From an uncultured Pelosinus sp. (GTDB taxonomy: Bacteria > Bacillota > Negativicutes > UMGS1260): a stretch of 18,455 bases of DNA. The first letter of the stretch is position 1. Every line of letters begins with the position of its first letter. A program made the translations under genes and the position numbers. The notes under the pieces are model-generated. The model saw nothing but the letters and a program-made list of their open reading frames with translations, did not search any database and was not told the DNA's origin. Below are positions 1 through 8,512 of the stretch, one piece after another. The stretch is taken from assembly GCA_900550105.1 (NCBI GenBank), contig URQW01000054.1:1-18455 (forward strand), read 5' to 3'.

Positions 1-314
1 CCTAAATTTGCCTCTGCCGCTTTTTGAGCCAAAGTATGTTCACAAACAATATTGGCTCGTGATTTGGTCAATTCACCTTCTGTTAAATGAGAAAAACGTC
101 TAAATAAATTTTCACTCACTACAAGATCTAAGACCGCATCACCGAGAAACTCCAGACGCTCATTATGAAGTGAGCCGCTGTGCCTAACTTCATTCGCGTA
201 AGAAGTATGAGTCAGAGCCTGATGTAACAGTTGGAGATTCTTCATTTTGACACCAAGAAACTGTAGAAGTCGATTCAGCTCTACCCGCCTAGTTTCATCT
301 AAAAGTCGTTTCAT
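1..314 (-). CDS. rnc: Ribonuclease III, N-terminal part (runs off the window)
   Basis: This is a double-strand-specific endoribonuclease that processes rRNA precursors and structured mRNAs. Translating the minus strand from ATG at 314 gives MKRLLDETRRVELNRLLQ. It is followed by the RNase III signature HNERLEFLGDAVLDLV, which holds the catalytic acidic residues, and then by ELTKSRANIV. About 104 residues are visible; the rest, including the dsRNA-binding domain, lies beyond base 1. The start is 8 bases after the fabF stop, so it is the last visible gene of the fatty-acid operon. The ribosome-binding site is weak (GAG only), which suggests translational coupling to fabF. The fabF-rnc pairing is common in Firmicutes. 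The ORF has no in-window stop. Confidence 0.93.
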   Translation of the reverse strand, partial: MKRLLDETRRVELNRLLQFLGVKMKNLQLLHQALTHTSYANEVRHSGSLHNERLEFLGDAVLDLVVSENLFRRFSHLTEGELTKSRANIVCEHTLAQKAAEANL

Positions 315-322
315 CGATAAAC

Positions 323-1564
323 TCAGTCGTGATACTTTTTAGCAAGAACCGTCGCATTATGACCGCCAAAACCAAAGGAGTTGGAAATTGCTACATTGAC
401 GTCTTGCTTACGAGCTTCATTGGGAACATAGTCCAGATCAAGTTCAGGGTCAGGCTGAGTATAATTAATAGTAGGCGGAATCATACCATTTTGAATTGCC
501 AAAACACAGGCAATAAATTCAATGCCTCCGGCAGCTCCCAAAAGATGGCCTGTCATTGATTTAGTGGAACTTACAGCAACTTTTTTAGCATAATCGCCAA
601 AAAGAACTTTAATGGCTAAAGTTTCGTTCTGATCGTTCAGCGGCGTAGATGTACCATGAGCATTAATATAGTCTACATCTGTTGCCTCAAGGCCAGCATC
701 TTTAATCGCCATTTCCATACATTTTGCCGCTTGTGTACCACCAGGAGCTACGGCCGTAATATGATAAGCGTCCGCATTCGTGCCGTAACCAGCCATTTCA
801 GCATAAATTCGAGCATTTCTTGCTTTAGCATGTTCTAAAGATTCCAAAATCACAATCCCAGCGCCTTCACCCATAACAAAACCGTCACGGCCCATATTAA
901 AAGGTTTCGATGCTTTTTCTGGTTCGTCATTTTGGGTAGACATAGCCTTCATGGAACAAAAACCGGCCATTGCCGCCTGGGAAATAGCTGCTTCCGTACC
1001 ACCAGCAATCATCACATCGGCATCGCCGCGTTCAATCATGCGGAAAGCATCGCCAATCGAATTTGTCCCCGTAGCACAAGCTGTTACTACACACAAGCAA
1101 GGTCCTTGCAACCCAAAGTTAATGGAAATTTGACCAGATGGCATATTAGCAATCATCATCGGTACAAAAAAAGGACTAATCCGATTTGGACCTTTATCAA
1201 ACAGCGTTTTATATTGATCATGTAATGTCTCAATACCGCCGATACCTGTACCAACAAGTGTGCCGATACGGCTGCGATCTTCGGTTTCTAAATCAATGGC
1301 AGCATCTTCTAATGCCATTTTGGCTGCGGCAATTGCAAATTGAGTGCAACGATCCATCCGCTTAGCTTCTTTTTTCTCAATATAATTCGTCGGATCAAAA
1401 CCCTTTACTTCACCGGCGATTTGTGTTGCATACTCCGATGCATCAAAGCGAGTAATTTTCGTAATACCTGACTTTCCCGCCATCAAAGACTCCCAGTAGG
1501 CGTCTTTGCCAATGCCAATTGGAGTAATGGCGCCAAGACCTGTTACTACAACTCTTCTTTTCAA
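323..1564 (-). CDS. fabF: 3-oxoacyl-[ACP] synthase II (KAS II)
   Basis: This condensing enzyme elongates acyl-ACP with malonyl-ACP in type II fatty acid synthesis. It begins with the typical MKRRVVVTGLGAITPIG. The catalytic Cys sits in VVTACATGTNS (about residue 163), and the two His residues in NAHGTSTPLND and STKSMTGHLLGAAGG. The C-terminal SNSFGFGGHNA motif is present. The length of 413 residues is normal. I chose the TTG start at 1564 because GAGGTG lies six bases upstream. An alternative GTG at 1573 is itself part of that Shine-Dalgarno sequence and would add a non-homologous MSI. It lies between the broken flavin gene and rnc in the FapR operon. Confidence 0.97.
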   Translation of the reverse strand: MKRRVVVTGLGAITPIGIGKDAYWESLMAGKSGITKITRFDASEYATQIAGEVKGFDPTNYIEKKEAKRMDRCTQFAIAAAKMALEDAAIDLETEDRSRIGTLVGTGIGGIETLHDQYKTLFDKGPNRISPFFVPMMIANMPSGQISINFGLQGPCLCVVTACATGTNSIGDAFRMIERGDADVMIAGGTEAAISQAAMAGFCSMKAMSTQNDEPEKASKPFNMGRDGFVMGEGAGIVILESLEHAKARNARIYAEMAGYGTNADAYHITAVAPGGTQAAKCMEMAIKDAGLEATDVDYINAHGTSTPLNDQNETLAIKVLFGDYAKKVAVSSTKSMTGHLLGAAGGIEFIACVLAIQNGMIPPTINYTQPDPELDLDYVPNEARKQDVNVAISNSFGFGGHNATVLAKKYHD

Positions 1565-1584
1565 AATACTCACCTCACGTATAT

Positions 1585-2531
1585 TTAGTCAACCTGTTCA
1601 GCTTCAGCAATTAAACGCGCAAAAATCTCTTTTACAGACAAAATTTCATCTATTTTATGAATGTACTGACCAGTAAAGACAAGACCGGTTTCTACATCGC
1701 CTTGCTGCGCCCGGATCAGAGCTTGAATAATGCAAAAGCTTTGGGAACAGTGTTTTAAGCAGGCAATGCACTGGGTCGGCCCAGGCTGCGTACCTTCGAG
1801 GATTTTCTCAACAAAGGGGTTGCGAATGGCTTGTCCCGGATAACCGACGGGACTTTTTATCACACTACGTCTTCTGCCTTTGCTTTCAAGTAAAACTCCT
1901 TTAAAGCAGGTGCGGCATTAGACTCTTCGCTGGCGGCAAACCGAGTGCCAAGTTGCACACCTGATGCACCGGCTTTAACTAATTCACAAATATCCTGTCC
2001 TGACATAACGCCGCCTGCAGCCATGACAGGAATTTTTACTGCTTTTACAATATCGGGAATCAATGTGCGGACTGAAATATCAGTTCCTAAATGGCCGCCC
2101 GCTTCCTTGCCTTCAACAACAACAGCAGCTGCGCCAAGCATTTCGGAAATTTTCGCAAGTTTAACAGATGAAACAATTGGAACAATAGGAGTCCCCGATT
2201 CTTTTCCCATACCGAAAATATCGCGGGAAAAACCAGCTCCAGCGACAATCAAATCGATGCCCTCGTCAATTGCCGTCTCAACAATGCCAGCAAACTGTCT
2301 GGCAGCAACCATAATATTAATACCGATAATCCCTTTAGTTAATGAACGGGCCAACCGAATTTCGTGCCGAAGCTCATCAAAGGTCATACCAGAAGCTGCA
2401 ATCAATCCAATACCGCCCTGTTCAGCAACAGCTGCTGCCAACCGAGCTGTCGAAAGCCGTATTGCCATTCCACCTTGAATGACAGGAACTTTCGCTACAA
2501 GCTGACCGATTTTAAGTTCTGGAAGTCTCAA
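1585..2531 (-). pseudogene. FabK / nitronate monooxygenase-like flavoprotein, split by a frameshift
   Basis: This is a TIM-barrel FMN enzyme related to FabK and to 2-nitropropane dioxygenase. The N-terminal part (2531-1860, 223 residues from a TTG start with GGAGGAG upstream) has VPVIQGGMA, the GAAAVVVEGKEAGGH loop and the flavin-binding PVMAAGG and GVQLGTRF. It stops at TGA just after KAEDVV. The remainder (1863-1585) continues in the -1 frame as VIKSPVGYPGQAI and a cysteine-rich end, QCIACLKHCSQSFCI. One missing base in the GTGTG run at about 1863-1867 explains the break; adding it gives an intact 315-residue protein. The downstream ORF begins at a GTG overlapping the stop, but I see no Shine-Dalgarno for it. 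It could be a real inactivation, a sequencing error or, less likely, a two-part gene. Its exact substrate is unknown. The gene family often sits in fab clusters of related bacteria. Confidence 0.8.
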
Positions 2532-2572
2532 ATTACAACTCCTCCGTTTCAAATGGAACAATATCTTTAAGA

Positions 2573-2603
2573 AAGTCCCGCGAAAATCGTTTCCACGGGA
2601 CTC
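2573..2603 (-). terminator. Hairpin between acpP and the broken flavin gene (possible attenuator)
   Basis: A perfect 7-bp inverted repeat, AGTCCCG / CGGGACT (2574-2580 and 2596-2602), with a 15-base loop lies in the 97-base gap downstream of acpP. Read on the minus strand it is followed by TTTCTTAAAG, a weak U-rich tract. It could lower transcription of the genes after acpP, giving excess acyl carrier protein. This is an inference from structure only. Confidence 0.35.
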
Positions 2604-2628
2604 CCTACAAACGGACAATCACTTGATC

Positions 2629-2859
2629 TTATTTTTCTTTGTCTATGTATTCCACAGTGTCTTTAACAGTTTTGATTTTTTCAGCGATTTCGTCAGGAAT
2701 CTCAATATTGAATTCCTCTTCGAATGCCATAATCAATTCAACAATATCAAGCGAGTCAGCACCAAGATCATCAATGAAAGTCGAATCGATTGTTACATCG
2801 GCTTCATCAACACCAAGTTGTTCAACTACGATCTCTTTTACTTTGTCAAAAGTTGTCAT
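2629..2859 (-). CDS. acpP: Acyl carrier protein
   Basis: This small acidic protein of 76 residues carries the growing acyl chain on a phosphopantetheine arm. The attachment Ser is residue 36 in DDLGADSLDIVEL, the hallmark motif. The start ATG at 2859 follows GGAGGTGA with good spacing. A GTG nine bases upstream lies inside the Shine-Dalgarno sequence and is not used here. It lies 35 bases downstream of fabG in the operon and serves every other fab enzyme encoded around it. Confidence 0.98.
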   Translation of the reverse strand: MTTFDKVKEIVVEQLGVDEADVTIDSTFIDDLGADSLDIVELIMAFEEEFNIEIPDEIAEKIKTVKDTVEYIDKEK

Positions 2860-2894
2860 GTACGTCACCTCCTTCCAAAAGACTCAGTAAAAAC

Positions 2895-3638
2895 TCACAT
2901 GACCATTCCACCATCAACATGGAGAACCTGACCAGTAATATAACTTGCAAAATCAGAAGCAAGGAATAAAACCGCATTGGCTATATCTTCTGGCTGGCCG
3001 AGCTTTTGCAACGGTATTTTATTTTCCAAATCAGCCTTTACCGCCTCAGGTAGCACGTCAGTCATATCTGTTGCAATAAATCCCGGTGCAACAGCATTGA
3101 CTTGAATATTTCTAGCTGCTAATTCCTTAGCCATTGATTTTGTAAATCCAATTACACCAGCTTTCGCTGCAGCATAGTTAGATTGTCCGGCATTACCCAT
3201 AACGCCGACAACAGAAGTCATATTAATAATTTTGCCAGAACGCTGCTTCATCATGAGTTTCGATACAGCTTTCGTGCAATAAAAAACACCTTTTAGATTT
3301 GTATTTAACACAGCATCCCAATCTTCTTCTTTGAGACGCATCAACAAACCATCGCGAGTAATTCCGGCATTATTGACAAGAATATCAATTCGACCAAAGC
3401 GCTCTACAGCCTGTTTTACCATGGACTCTACAGCATCAGCCTTGGAAACATCACCCTGCACAAGAATTGCCTCGCCTTTCATCGCTTCAATCGCAGCAAG
3501 AACTTCTTCCGCGGCTTGACGATTTCCAGCATAATTAATAACTACCTTCGCTCCAGATTGAGCTAACTGAATCGCCACTGCACGGCCAATCCCTCGAGAA
3601 GCGCCTGTCACTAGGGCTACTTTACCATCTAAATGCAT
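2895..3638 (-). CDS. fabG: 3-oxoacyl-[ACP] reductase
   Basis: This short-chain dehydrogenase uses NADPH to reduce 3-ketoacyl-ACP, the first reduction of each elongation cycle. The Rossmann motif TGASRGIG is near residue 12, followed by NNAG and the catalytic Ser (INMTSVVG) and YxxxK (YAAAKAG). The C terminus ends in ITGQVLHVDGGMVM. The protein has 247 residues, the usual length. I chose ATG at 3638 because AAGGAGGT is correctly spaced; this site overlaps the end of fabD, whose stop is one base away. The fabD-fabG-acpP order is the standard arrangement. Confidence 0.98.
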   Translation of the reverse strand: MHLDGKVALVTGASRGIGRAVAIQLAQSGAKVVINYAGNRQAAEEVLAAIEAMKGEAILVQGDVSKADAVESMVKQAVERFGRIDILVNNAGITRDGLLMRLKEEDWDAVLNTNLKGVFYCTKAVSKLMMKQRSGKIINMTSVVGVMGNAGQSNYAAAKAGVIGFTKSMAKELAARNIQVNAVAPGFIATDMTDVLPEAVKADLENKIPLQKLGQPEDIANAVLFLASDFASYITGQVLHVDGGMVM

Positions 3639-3639
3639 T

Positions 3640-4584
3640 TTAGCGGACCTCCTTGAAATAATCAAGGGTTTTTTCTAAGGATGCCATATCTTCTACATTT
3701 AAAGTATGAAGTTCTTTGGCAATCTTTTTCGTAAACCCTGTCAGAACCTTTCCTGGCCCGACTTCTACCATATCAGTAGTTCCAAACGATTGAATCGTCG
3801 CCACGCAATCTTCCCATAACACCGGATGAGCAGCCTGCTTCACCAGCGATTCTTTAATTTCGGTAGAGGAATGGAGCGTCTTGCCATTGACATTTGCAAC
3901 AACCGGAATGATGGGATCGCAAATATTGACTTTATCAAGCTCAGCAGCTAATCGCGCTGCTGCAGGCTCCATAAGCGTACTATGAAAAGGAGCGCTTACT
4001 GGCAGCATCACAGCACGTTTCGCGCCAGCTGCTTTTAAGGCCTCTGCTGCCTTTTCCACGCCTTGACTGGAACCAGCAATAACGATCTGTCCTGGACAGT
4101 TAAAATTAACAGCCTGCACCGTTTCACCGGACTGTTCTATACTTTGGCAAGTTTCAATAACAAGCTGACGGTCAAGACCTAAAATAGCAGCCATACCGCC
4201 TTCCCCTAAGGGAACAGCCTCCTGCATAAATTGACCGCGTTTTCTTACAAGTCTTACTGCATCAGCAAAAGAAAGGGCACCTGCAACAACAAGGGCGCAA
4301 TATTCACCCAAACTGTGGCCTGCCGTAATAGCTGGAGTTAAGCCTTTTTCTTTTAATACCTCATAGCAAGCAATACTCATCGTTAGTATCGCCGGCTGCG
4401 TATTATAAGTTTTCTTCAGCTCTTCTTCCGGTCCCTGAAAGCACATATCTGTAATAGAAAACCCAAGCGCTTCATCAGCTTCCTGAAAGATTTTTTTTGC
4501 TACAGCAAATTGATCATAGAATTCCTTTCCCATTCCCACTGACTGAGAACCCTGACCTGGAAATACAAATGCAACTTTACTCAT
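3640..4584 (-). CDS. fabD: Malonyl-CoA:ACP transacylase
   Basis: This enzyme transfers malonyl from CoA to acyl carrier protein, supplying the extender unit. It opens with VAFVFPGQGSQ, has the nucleophile Ser91 in the elbow GHSLGEYCAL, the catalytic His in SAPFHSTLM, and the late motif EVGPGKVLTGF. It has 314 residues. AAGGAGGTCGCT precedes the ATG. It lies 28 bases after fabK and touches fabG, which implies cotranscription and coupling. Confidence 0.98.
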   Translation of the reverse strand: MSKVAFVFPGQGSQSVGMGKEFYDQFAVAKKIFQEADEALGFSITDMCFQGPEEELKKTYNTQPAILTMSIACYEVLKEKGLTPAITAGHSLGEYCALVVAGALSFADAVRLVRKRGQFMQEAVPLGEGGMAAILGLDRQLVIETCQSIEQSGETVQAVNFNCPGQIVIAGSSQGVEKAAEALKAAGAKRAVMLPVSAPFHSTLMEPAAARLAAELDKVNICDPIIPVVANVNGKTLHSSTEIKESLVKQAAHPVLWEDCVATIQSFGTTDMVEVGPGKVLTGFTKKIAKELHTLNVEDMASLEKTLDYFKEVR

Positions 4585-4612
4585 AGCGACCTCCTTCTAA
4601 GCCCAATTAGAA

Positions 4613-5554
4613 TTATCTAAAAGTATTTAACTGAGAAATCACTTTTGGAACACCATTAACAAGATCTTGAATAATTTCTTTCACAGGCTTGATGTCTTGA
4701 ATTAAACCAGCAACTTGGCCGACCATAACAGAACCATAGTCTGTATCGCCGTCTTTTGCGGCAGCCCGAAGCTTACCAACACCTTTTTGATCTAATTCTT
4801 CAATTGATGCGCCACTGCGTTCCATTTCTTCAAGCTCTCTGGTAAGTTTATTGGCAATCACTCGAACAGGATGACCTGTCGTAAGACCAGACACCACGGT
4901 AGAACGATCTTTCGCTTTTAAAATAGCCTCTTTATATTTTAGATGAGCTGTACACTCCGTAGAAGCAACGAAACGCGTACCAATCTGAACACCTTGGGCG
5001 CCCAATGCTAAAGCAGCAATCATCGCTCGGCTATCGCCAATACCACCGGCAGCAATTACCGGAATTTTAACAGCATCAACCACTTGTGGTACTAGCGTCA
5101 TAGTAGAAATAGTCCCTACATGGCCGCCGCTTTCCATTCCTTCTGCAATAATTGCCGTAACGCCCACTTTCTCTAGCCGTCTTGCCAGAGCAACAGACGC
5201 TACTACCGGAATAACTTTTGTATTAATCTCCTGTAGTGCAGGAATATATTCGCCAGGATTTCCCGCTCCTGTTGTAATTACAGAAACTCTTTCATCTATG
5301 ACAACTTGCATCACCTCTTTTACAAACGGTGAGCGAAGCATAATATTCACACCAAAAGGTCTATCTGTCATTTCTTTTGCTTTTCGGATCTCTGCCCTCA
5401 AAATATCCGCAGGCATTTGACCTGAACCAATAAGTCCCAAAGCGCCTGCATTCGATACAGCGGCTGCGAGTTCTGCTGTAGCTACCCAAGCCATTCCACC
5501 TTGTATTATGGGATATTCGATCTGCAGCAGATCACACAAGTCGTTTTTAAACAA
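4613..5554 (-). CDS. fabK: Enoyl-[ACP] reductase II (FMN)
   Basis: This FMN-dependent NAD(P)H enoyl-ACP reductase is the triclosan-insensitive FabK type, used by Streptococcus and many Clostridia and Negativicutes in place of FabI. The 313 residues include YPIIQGGMAWV, GVNIMLRSP, the GMESGGHVG loop, PVIAAGGIGDSRA and GVQIGTRFVAS, as in FabK. It starts at TTG (5554), eight bases inside the end of fabH, with AAGGAGG upstream. No fabI or fabL is present in this cluster, so this is probably the main enoyl reductase. The broken gene at 1585-2531 is a distant relative with a different C terminus. Confidence 0.95.
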   Translation of the reverse strand: MFKNDLCDLLQIEYPIIQGGMAWVATAELAAAVSNAGALGLIGSGQMPADILRAEIRKAKEMTDRPFGVNIMLRSPFVKEVMQVVIDERVSVITTGAGNPGEYIPALQEINTKVIPVVASVALARRLEKVGVTAIIAEGMESGGHVGTISTMTLVPQVVDAVKIPVIAAGGIGDSRAMIAALALGAQGVQIGTRFVASTECTAHLKYKEAILKAKDRSTVVSGLTTGHPVRVIANKLTRELEEMERSGASIEELDQKGVGKLRAAAKDGDTDYGSVMVGQVAGLIQDIKPVKEIIQDLVNGVPKVISQLNTFR

Positions 5555-6560
5555 TAGTTTTATCCTCCTTGCTCCATTTTATAACAGCTGAAGCCCAAGT
5601 AAGTCCAGCTCCAAAACCAACAAGTACAACATTGTCGCCTTTTTTAATCGTTCCAGCATGATATGCCTCATCTAAGGCGATAGGAATCGACCCAGCGGAA
5701 GTATTGCCATATTTATCAAGATTTACAACAACTTTTTCCATGGGCATTTTTAAACGTTTTGCCGCCGATTGAATGATACGCATATTAGCCTGATGTGGTA
5801 CAAGTACATCTACATCGCTACGAGTAAGACCAGCAGATTCCAAGGCTTTCAATGCGGCCTCTCCCATAATTTTAATAGCAAATTTAAAAACTTCATTACC
5901 GCTCATAAAAACATAATGTTCCCGATTGGCCACAGTAAGAGCACTAGCTGGCAAACGAGACCCGCCTGCTGGCAATTTTAAAAGTTCGCCGCCACTACCG
6001 TCAGCGCCAAGATAACTGCCTAACAGCCCAAACCCAGCTTCCACTTCGCCGAGAACGGCTGCACCAGCGCCATCACCAAACAAAACACAAGTATTGCGAT
6101 CGGTCCAATCAAGAATTCGTGATAACGTTTCTGCCCCAATCACTAAAACCTTTTTATAACAACCACTTTTTATAAACTGAGTTCCTGTAACAAGACCATA
6201 AGCAAACCCACTGCAACCGGCCGCTAAATCGAAAGCCGCTGCATGAGAAGCCTGAAGTTTATCTTGCACTAAACAAGCTGTTGAAGGAAAAAGCATGTCT
6301 GGCGTAGCTGTTGCCACAATAATAAGATCTATTTCATCGGCAGTAACACCAGCGTCCGCCAAAGCACGGCGAGCAGCCATCGTGGCCAGATCAGAAGTAC
6401 TCTCTTCTGCTGCGGCAATTCTACGCGCTTTGATCCCCGTCCGTTCAACAATCCATTCGTCATTTGTATCAACTAACTTTTCTAAATCGTAATTTGTCAT
6501 CTCTTTTTCCGGTAAATAGGAGCCAATTCCAATAATCCCAACTGCTTTATTATTCATCAT
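5547..6560 (-). CDS. fabH: 3-oxoacyl-[ACP] synthase III (KAS III)
   Basis: This enzyme starts fatty acid synthesis by condensing acyl-CoA with malonyl-ACP. The catalytic Cys is about residue 116 in DLAAGCSGFAYG, the His is in VPHQANMRII and the Asn in YGNTSAGSIP. The protein has 337 residues from ATG at 6560 (ATGATG; 6557 is equally possible). The open frame continues upstream inside plsX, but the plausible Shine-Dalgarno GGAGG lies within the plsX 3' end, just before these codons. The start overlaps the plsX stop by about 10 bases, so the two are translationally coupled. Confidence 0.97.
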   Translation of the reverse strand: MMNNKAVGIIGIGSYLPEKEMTNYDLEKLVDTNDEWIVERTGIKARRIAAAEESTSDLATMAARRALADAGVTADEIDLIIVATATPDMLFPSTACLVQDKLQASHAAAFDLAAGCSGFAYGLVTGTQFIKSGCYKKVLVIGAETLSRILDWTDRNTCVLFGDGAGAAVLGEVEAGFGLLGSYLGADGSGGELLKLPAGGSRLPASALTVANREHYVFMSGNEVFKFAIKIMGEAALKALESAGLTRSDVDVLVPHQANMRIIQSAAKRLKMPMEKVVVNLDKYGNTSAGSIPIALDEAYHAGTIKKGDNVVLVGFGAGLTWASAVIKWSKEDKTIV

Positions 6561-7569
6561 CACTGAGATCACCCTCCTTCGCGAGGCTTTCACGGATATG
6601 TTCGACAACTTTTCGTTCTTGAAATTCATAGGCAACACGAATTGCATTTTTGATTGCCTTAGCCTTTGAACTGCCATGGCAAATAATAAATCCGCCATTT
6701 ACACCAAGTAATGGCGCACCGCCATATTCGCTATAGTCAAGTTTTTTCTTTAAAGTTTTTAAAGCTGGTAAAATCATTAAAGATGCTATTTTCACAAAAA
6801 GTCCGCTTTGTTTGATTGCATCTTTGATCATTTCCAAAATTGCTTTCGCTAGGCCTTCGCCAGCTTTCAAAACTACATTGCCGACAAAGCCATCACAAAC
6901 AATAACATCAGCCGTTCCGTTCATAATGTCACGGCCTTCTACATTGCCAATAAATCGAATTGTTTTTAATTGTTTTAACAGAGGATACGTCGCAAGAGCC
7001 TGCTCATTTCCTTTTGTCTCTTCTTCGCCGATATTTAAAAGCCCTACTTTAGGTTCATCGATCTGCATTACGTATTTCGCGTAAATGGATCCCATAATAC
7101 CACTTTGCATCAGATGCTTGGGCTTAGAATCTACATTTGCCCCAGAATCAAGTAAAATGGTTATACCGCTCTGATGAGGAATCGGTGTAGCAATGGTAGG
7201 GCGCTCAATCCCCGGAATTCGTCCGAGTCCAAAAAGCGCAGCAGCTACAGCAGCTCCTGTACTGCCTGCGGAAATAACTACATCGCACAGACCTTCTTTG
7301 ACTAGCCTTGTCGCTACAACGACAGAAGAATCTTTCTTTTTGCGAACAGCGGCGCCGGGATGATCCTCCATGGTAATGACTTCACTGGCATGGTGAATTG
7401 TAATTCGATCATTTTTCCCCATTCCCTGCTTGTCAAGTTCCTTTTGAATCAGTTCTTGATCTCCTACCAAAACGATATCGCAGGGCACCGTCTGTAAGGC
7501 TTCAATTGCTCCGAGTATAATCTCACGAGGCGCTAAATCGCCCCCCATGGCGTCAACGGCAACCTTCAT
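6550..7569 (-). CDS. plsX: Phosphate acyltransferase
   Basis: This peripheral membrane enzyme converts acyl-ACP to acyl-phosphate for PlsY, linking fatty acid synthesis to phospholipid synthesis. The 339-residue protein has the N-terminal MKVAVDAMGGDLAP, GAVRKKKDSS, SAGSTGA, LDSGANVD, VGLLNIGEEETKG and CDGFVGNVVLK motifs. AGGGAG lies eight bases before the ATG. It follows fapR by about 40 bases and is the second gene of the FapR-controlled unit, as in Bacillus. Confidence 0.97.
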   Translation of the reverse strand: MKVAVDAMGGDLAPREIILGAIEALQTVPCDIVLVGDQELIQKELDKQGMGKNDRITIHHASEVITMEDHPGAAVRKKKDSSVVVATRLVKEGLCDVVISAGSTGAAVAAALFGLGRIPGIERPTIATPIPHQSGITILLDSGANVDSKPKHLMQSGIMGSIYAKYVMQIDEPKVGLLNIGEEETKGNEQALATYPLLKQLKTIRFIGNVEGRDIMNGTADVIVCDGFVGNVVLKAGEGLAKAILEMIKDAIKQSGLFVKIASLMILPALKTLKKKLDYSEYGGAPLLGVNGGFIICHGSSKAKAIKNAIRVAYEFQERKVVEHIRESLAKEGDLSDDE

Positions 7570-7610
7570 TGATATCTCCCTTCATCTCCGCACTAACCGA
7601 TTGGCTGTTG

Positions 7611-8162
7611 TTACAAGGAAACCATAATAAACTTTGCCCGAAATACTTCTCTATTATCATTTCTGGTTTTCACCCAAATAAAAAACTTGTTTCCTCGTTT
7701 TTTTATAACTTCCGCTTTTGCGACTAGTTTATCGCCAACGTGAATAGGCACTTTATATTTTATATTAGCAACGCCCGTTACTGCAACAGGAACATCGAGA
7801 ACTGCCAAAGCCAAAGAATTGGCCTGCGCATAAATATAATGTCCTCTAGCTACGCGCGTCTTTTCAAAAACCATGTCATCTGTCACTGTCATTAAAGAAA
7901 TACCATTTTTGCCCAGTTCCAAATCAATTAGCTCGCCAACTACTTCAGCACTCGCAATTGATTTTACTTTCCCCTGGGCTTGGTGAGCCATTTGGCGAAT
8001 TCGTTCGCGTAGTTCCGGAATACCAAGTTCCAGTCGGTCTAAGCGAATCGTCTGAACACTAACGCCCAATAGACGTGCCAAATCTTCATCTTTCAAGAAA
8101 GGACTTTTATCAAGTTCAAGACACAATTGATTTTGACGCAACTTTTTTTTGTTTCCGGCCAT
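7611..8162 (-). CDS. fapR: Fatty acid and phospholipid synthesis repressor
   Basis: This malonyl-CoA-sensing repressor of fab and pls genes has 183 residues. The N-terminal helix-turn-helix (LARLLGVSVQTIRLDRLELGIPELRERI) is joined by a linker helix to a hot-dog thioesterase-like effector domain. It is non-catalytic in the characterised family. I chose ATG at 8162 because GGGTGAT is correctly placed; an in-frame TTG at 8174 overlaps that region. The gene is first in the operon and has a FapR operator in its own leader, so it is expected to be autoregulated. Confidence 0.95.
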   Translation of the reverse strand: MAGNKKKLRQNQLCLELDKSPFLKDEDLARLLGVSVQTIRLDRLELGIPELRERIRQMAHQAQGKVKSIASAEVVGELIDLELGKNGISLMTVTDDMVFEKTRVARGHYIYAQANSLALAVLDVPVAVTGVANIKYKVPIHVGDKLVAKAEVIKKRGNKFFIWVKTRNDNREVFRAKFIMVSL

Positions 8163-8191
8163 AGCATCACCCAATTTTTTATCAACAAGTT

Positions 8192-8208
8192 TTATTACCT
8201 GTTACTAA
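8192..8208. promoter_or_regulatory. FapR operator
   Basis: TTATTACCTGTTACTAA closely matches the 17-bp FapR consensus TTAGTACCTGNTACTAA, differing at one fixed base (T for G at position 4). It lies between the fapR -10 box and the fapR start, where a bound repressor would block transcription. The consensus is established knowledge; binding here is inferred. Confidence 0.9.
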
Positions 8209-8213
8209 CACCA

Positions 8214-8242
8214 ATTATATCGGGCACTCTTAAAAAATGCAA
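8214..8242 (-). promoter_or_regulatory. Sigma-A promoter of the fapR operon
   Basis: Minus strand: -35 TTGCAT (8242-8237), 17-base spacer, -10 TATAAT (8219-8214). The FapR operator begins about six bases downstream of the -10. A separate 18-bp palindrome, AAAATGCA-AG-TGCATTTT (8234-8251), covers the -35. Confidence 0.85.
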
Positions 8243-8259
8243 GTGCATTTTACAAAAAA

Positions 8260-8300
8260 AACAAGCAAGATAAAGCGAATACTCCTTTATCTTGCTTGTT
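8260..8300 (-). terminator. Strong terminator after rpmF
   Basis: A perfect 16-bp inverted repeat, AACAAGCAAGATAAAG / CTTTATCTTGCTTGTT (8260-8275, 8285-8300) with a 9-base loop. Read on the minus strand it is followed by a run of T. It ends the yceD-rpmF transcript just before the fapR promoter. Confidence 0.92.
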
Positions 8301-8310
8301 TCACTTCTTA

Positions 8311-8487
8311 TTATTCTGCCGTTACAATCGCCTTTCCGTTATAGAAACCGCATTCAGGGCACACACGGTGGGGCATTTTTAATTGATGACATTGCGGACA
8401 CGCAATCAGATTCGGAACGGTAAGTTTCCAATTAGCACGACGAGAATCACGACGTGCTTTGGACATTTTACGCTTCGGAACTGCCAT
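8311..8487 (-). CDS. rpmF: 50S ribosomal protein L32
   Basis: This 58-residue basic ribosomal protein begins MAVPKRKMSKARRDSRRAN. It carries the zinc-binding pair CPQC and CPEC (from about residue 30) in the form seen in zinc-containing L32. The ATG at 8487 follows GAGGAGGTG. It is cotranscribed with yceD, 25 bases upstream, an arrangement conserved across most bacteria, and it ends in a strong terminator. Confidence 0.97.
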   Translation of the reverse strand: MAVPKRKMSKARRDSRRANWKLTVPNLIACPQCHQLKMPHRVCPECGFYNGKAIVTAE

Positions 8488-8512
8488 GAAACATACACCT
8501 CCTCAATAAAAT

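Noticed and set aside
329..1225. Open frames on the plus strand across fabF
   Set aside because: They are antisense to conserved fabF codons, lack ribosome sites and show no recognisable protein.
1945..2570. 177-residue plus-strand open frame antisense to the FabK-like gene
   Set aside because: Low-complexity S/P/A/I-rich translation typical of an antisense shadow of a conserved gene.
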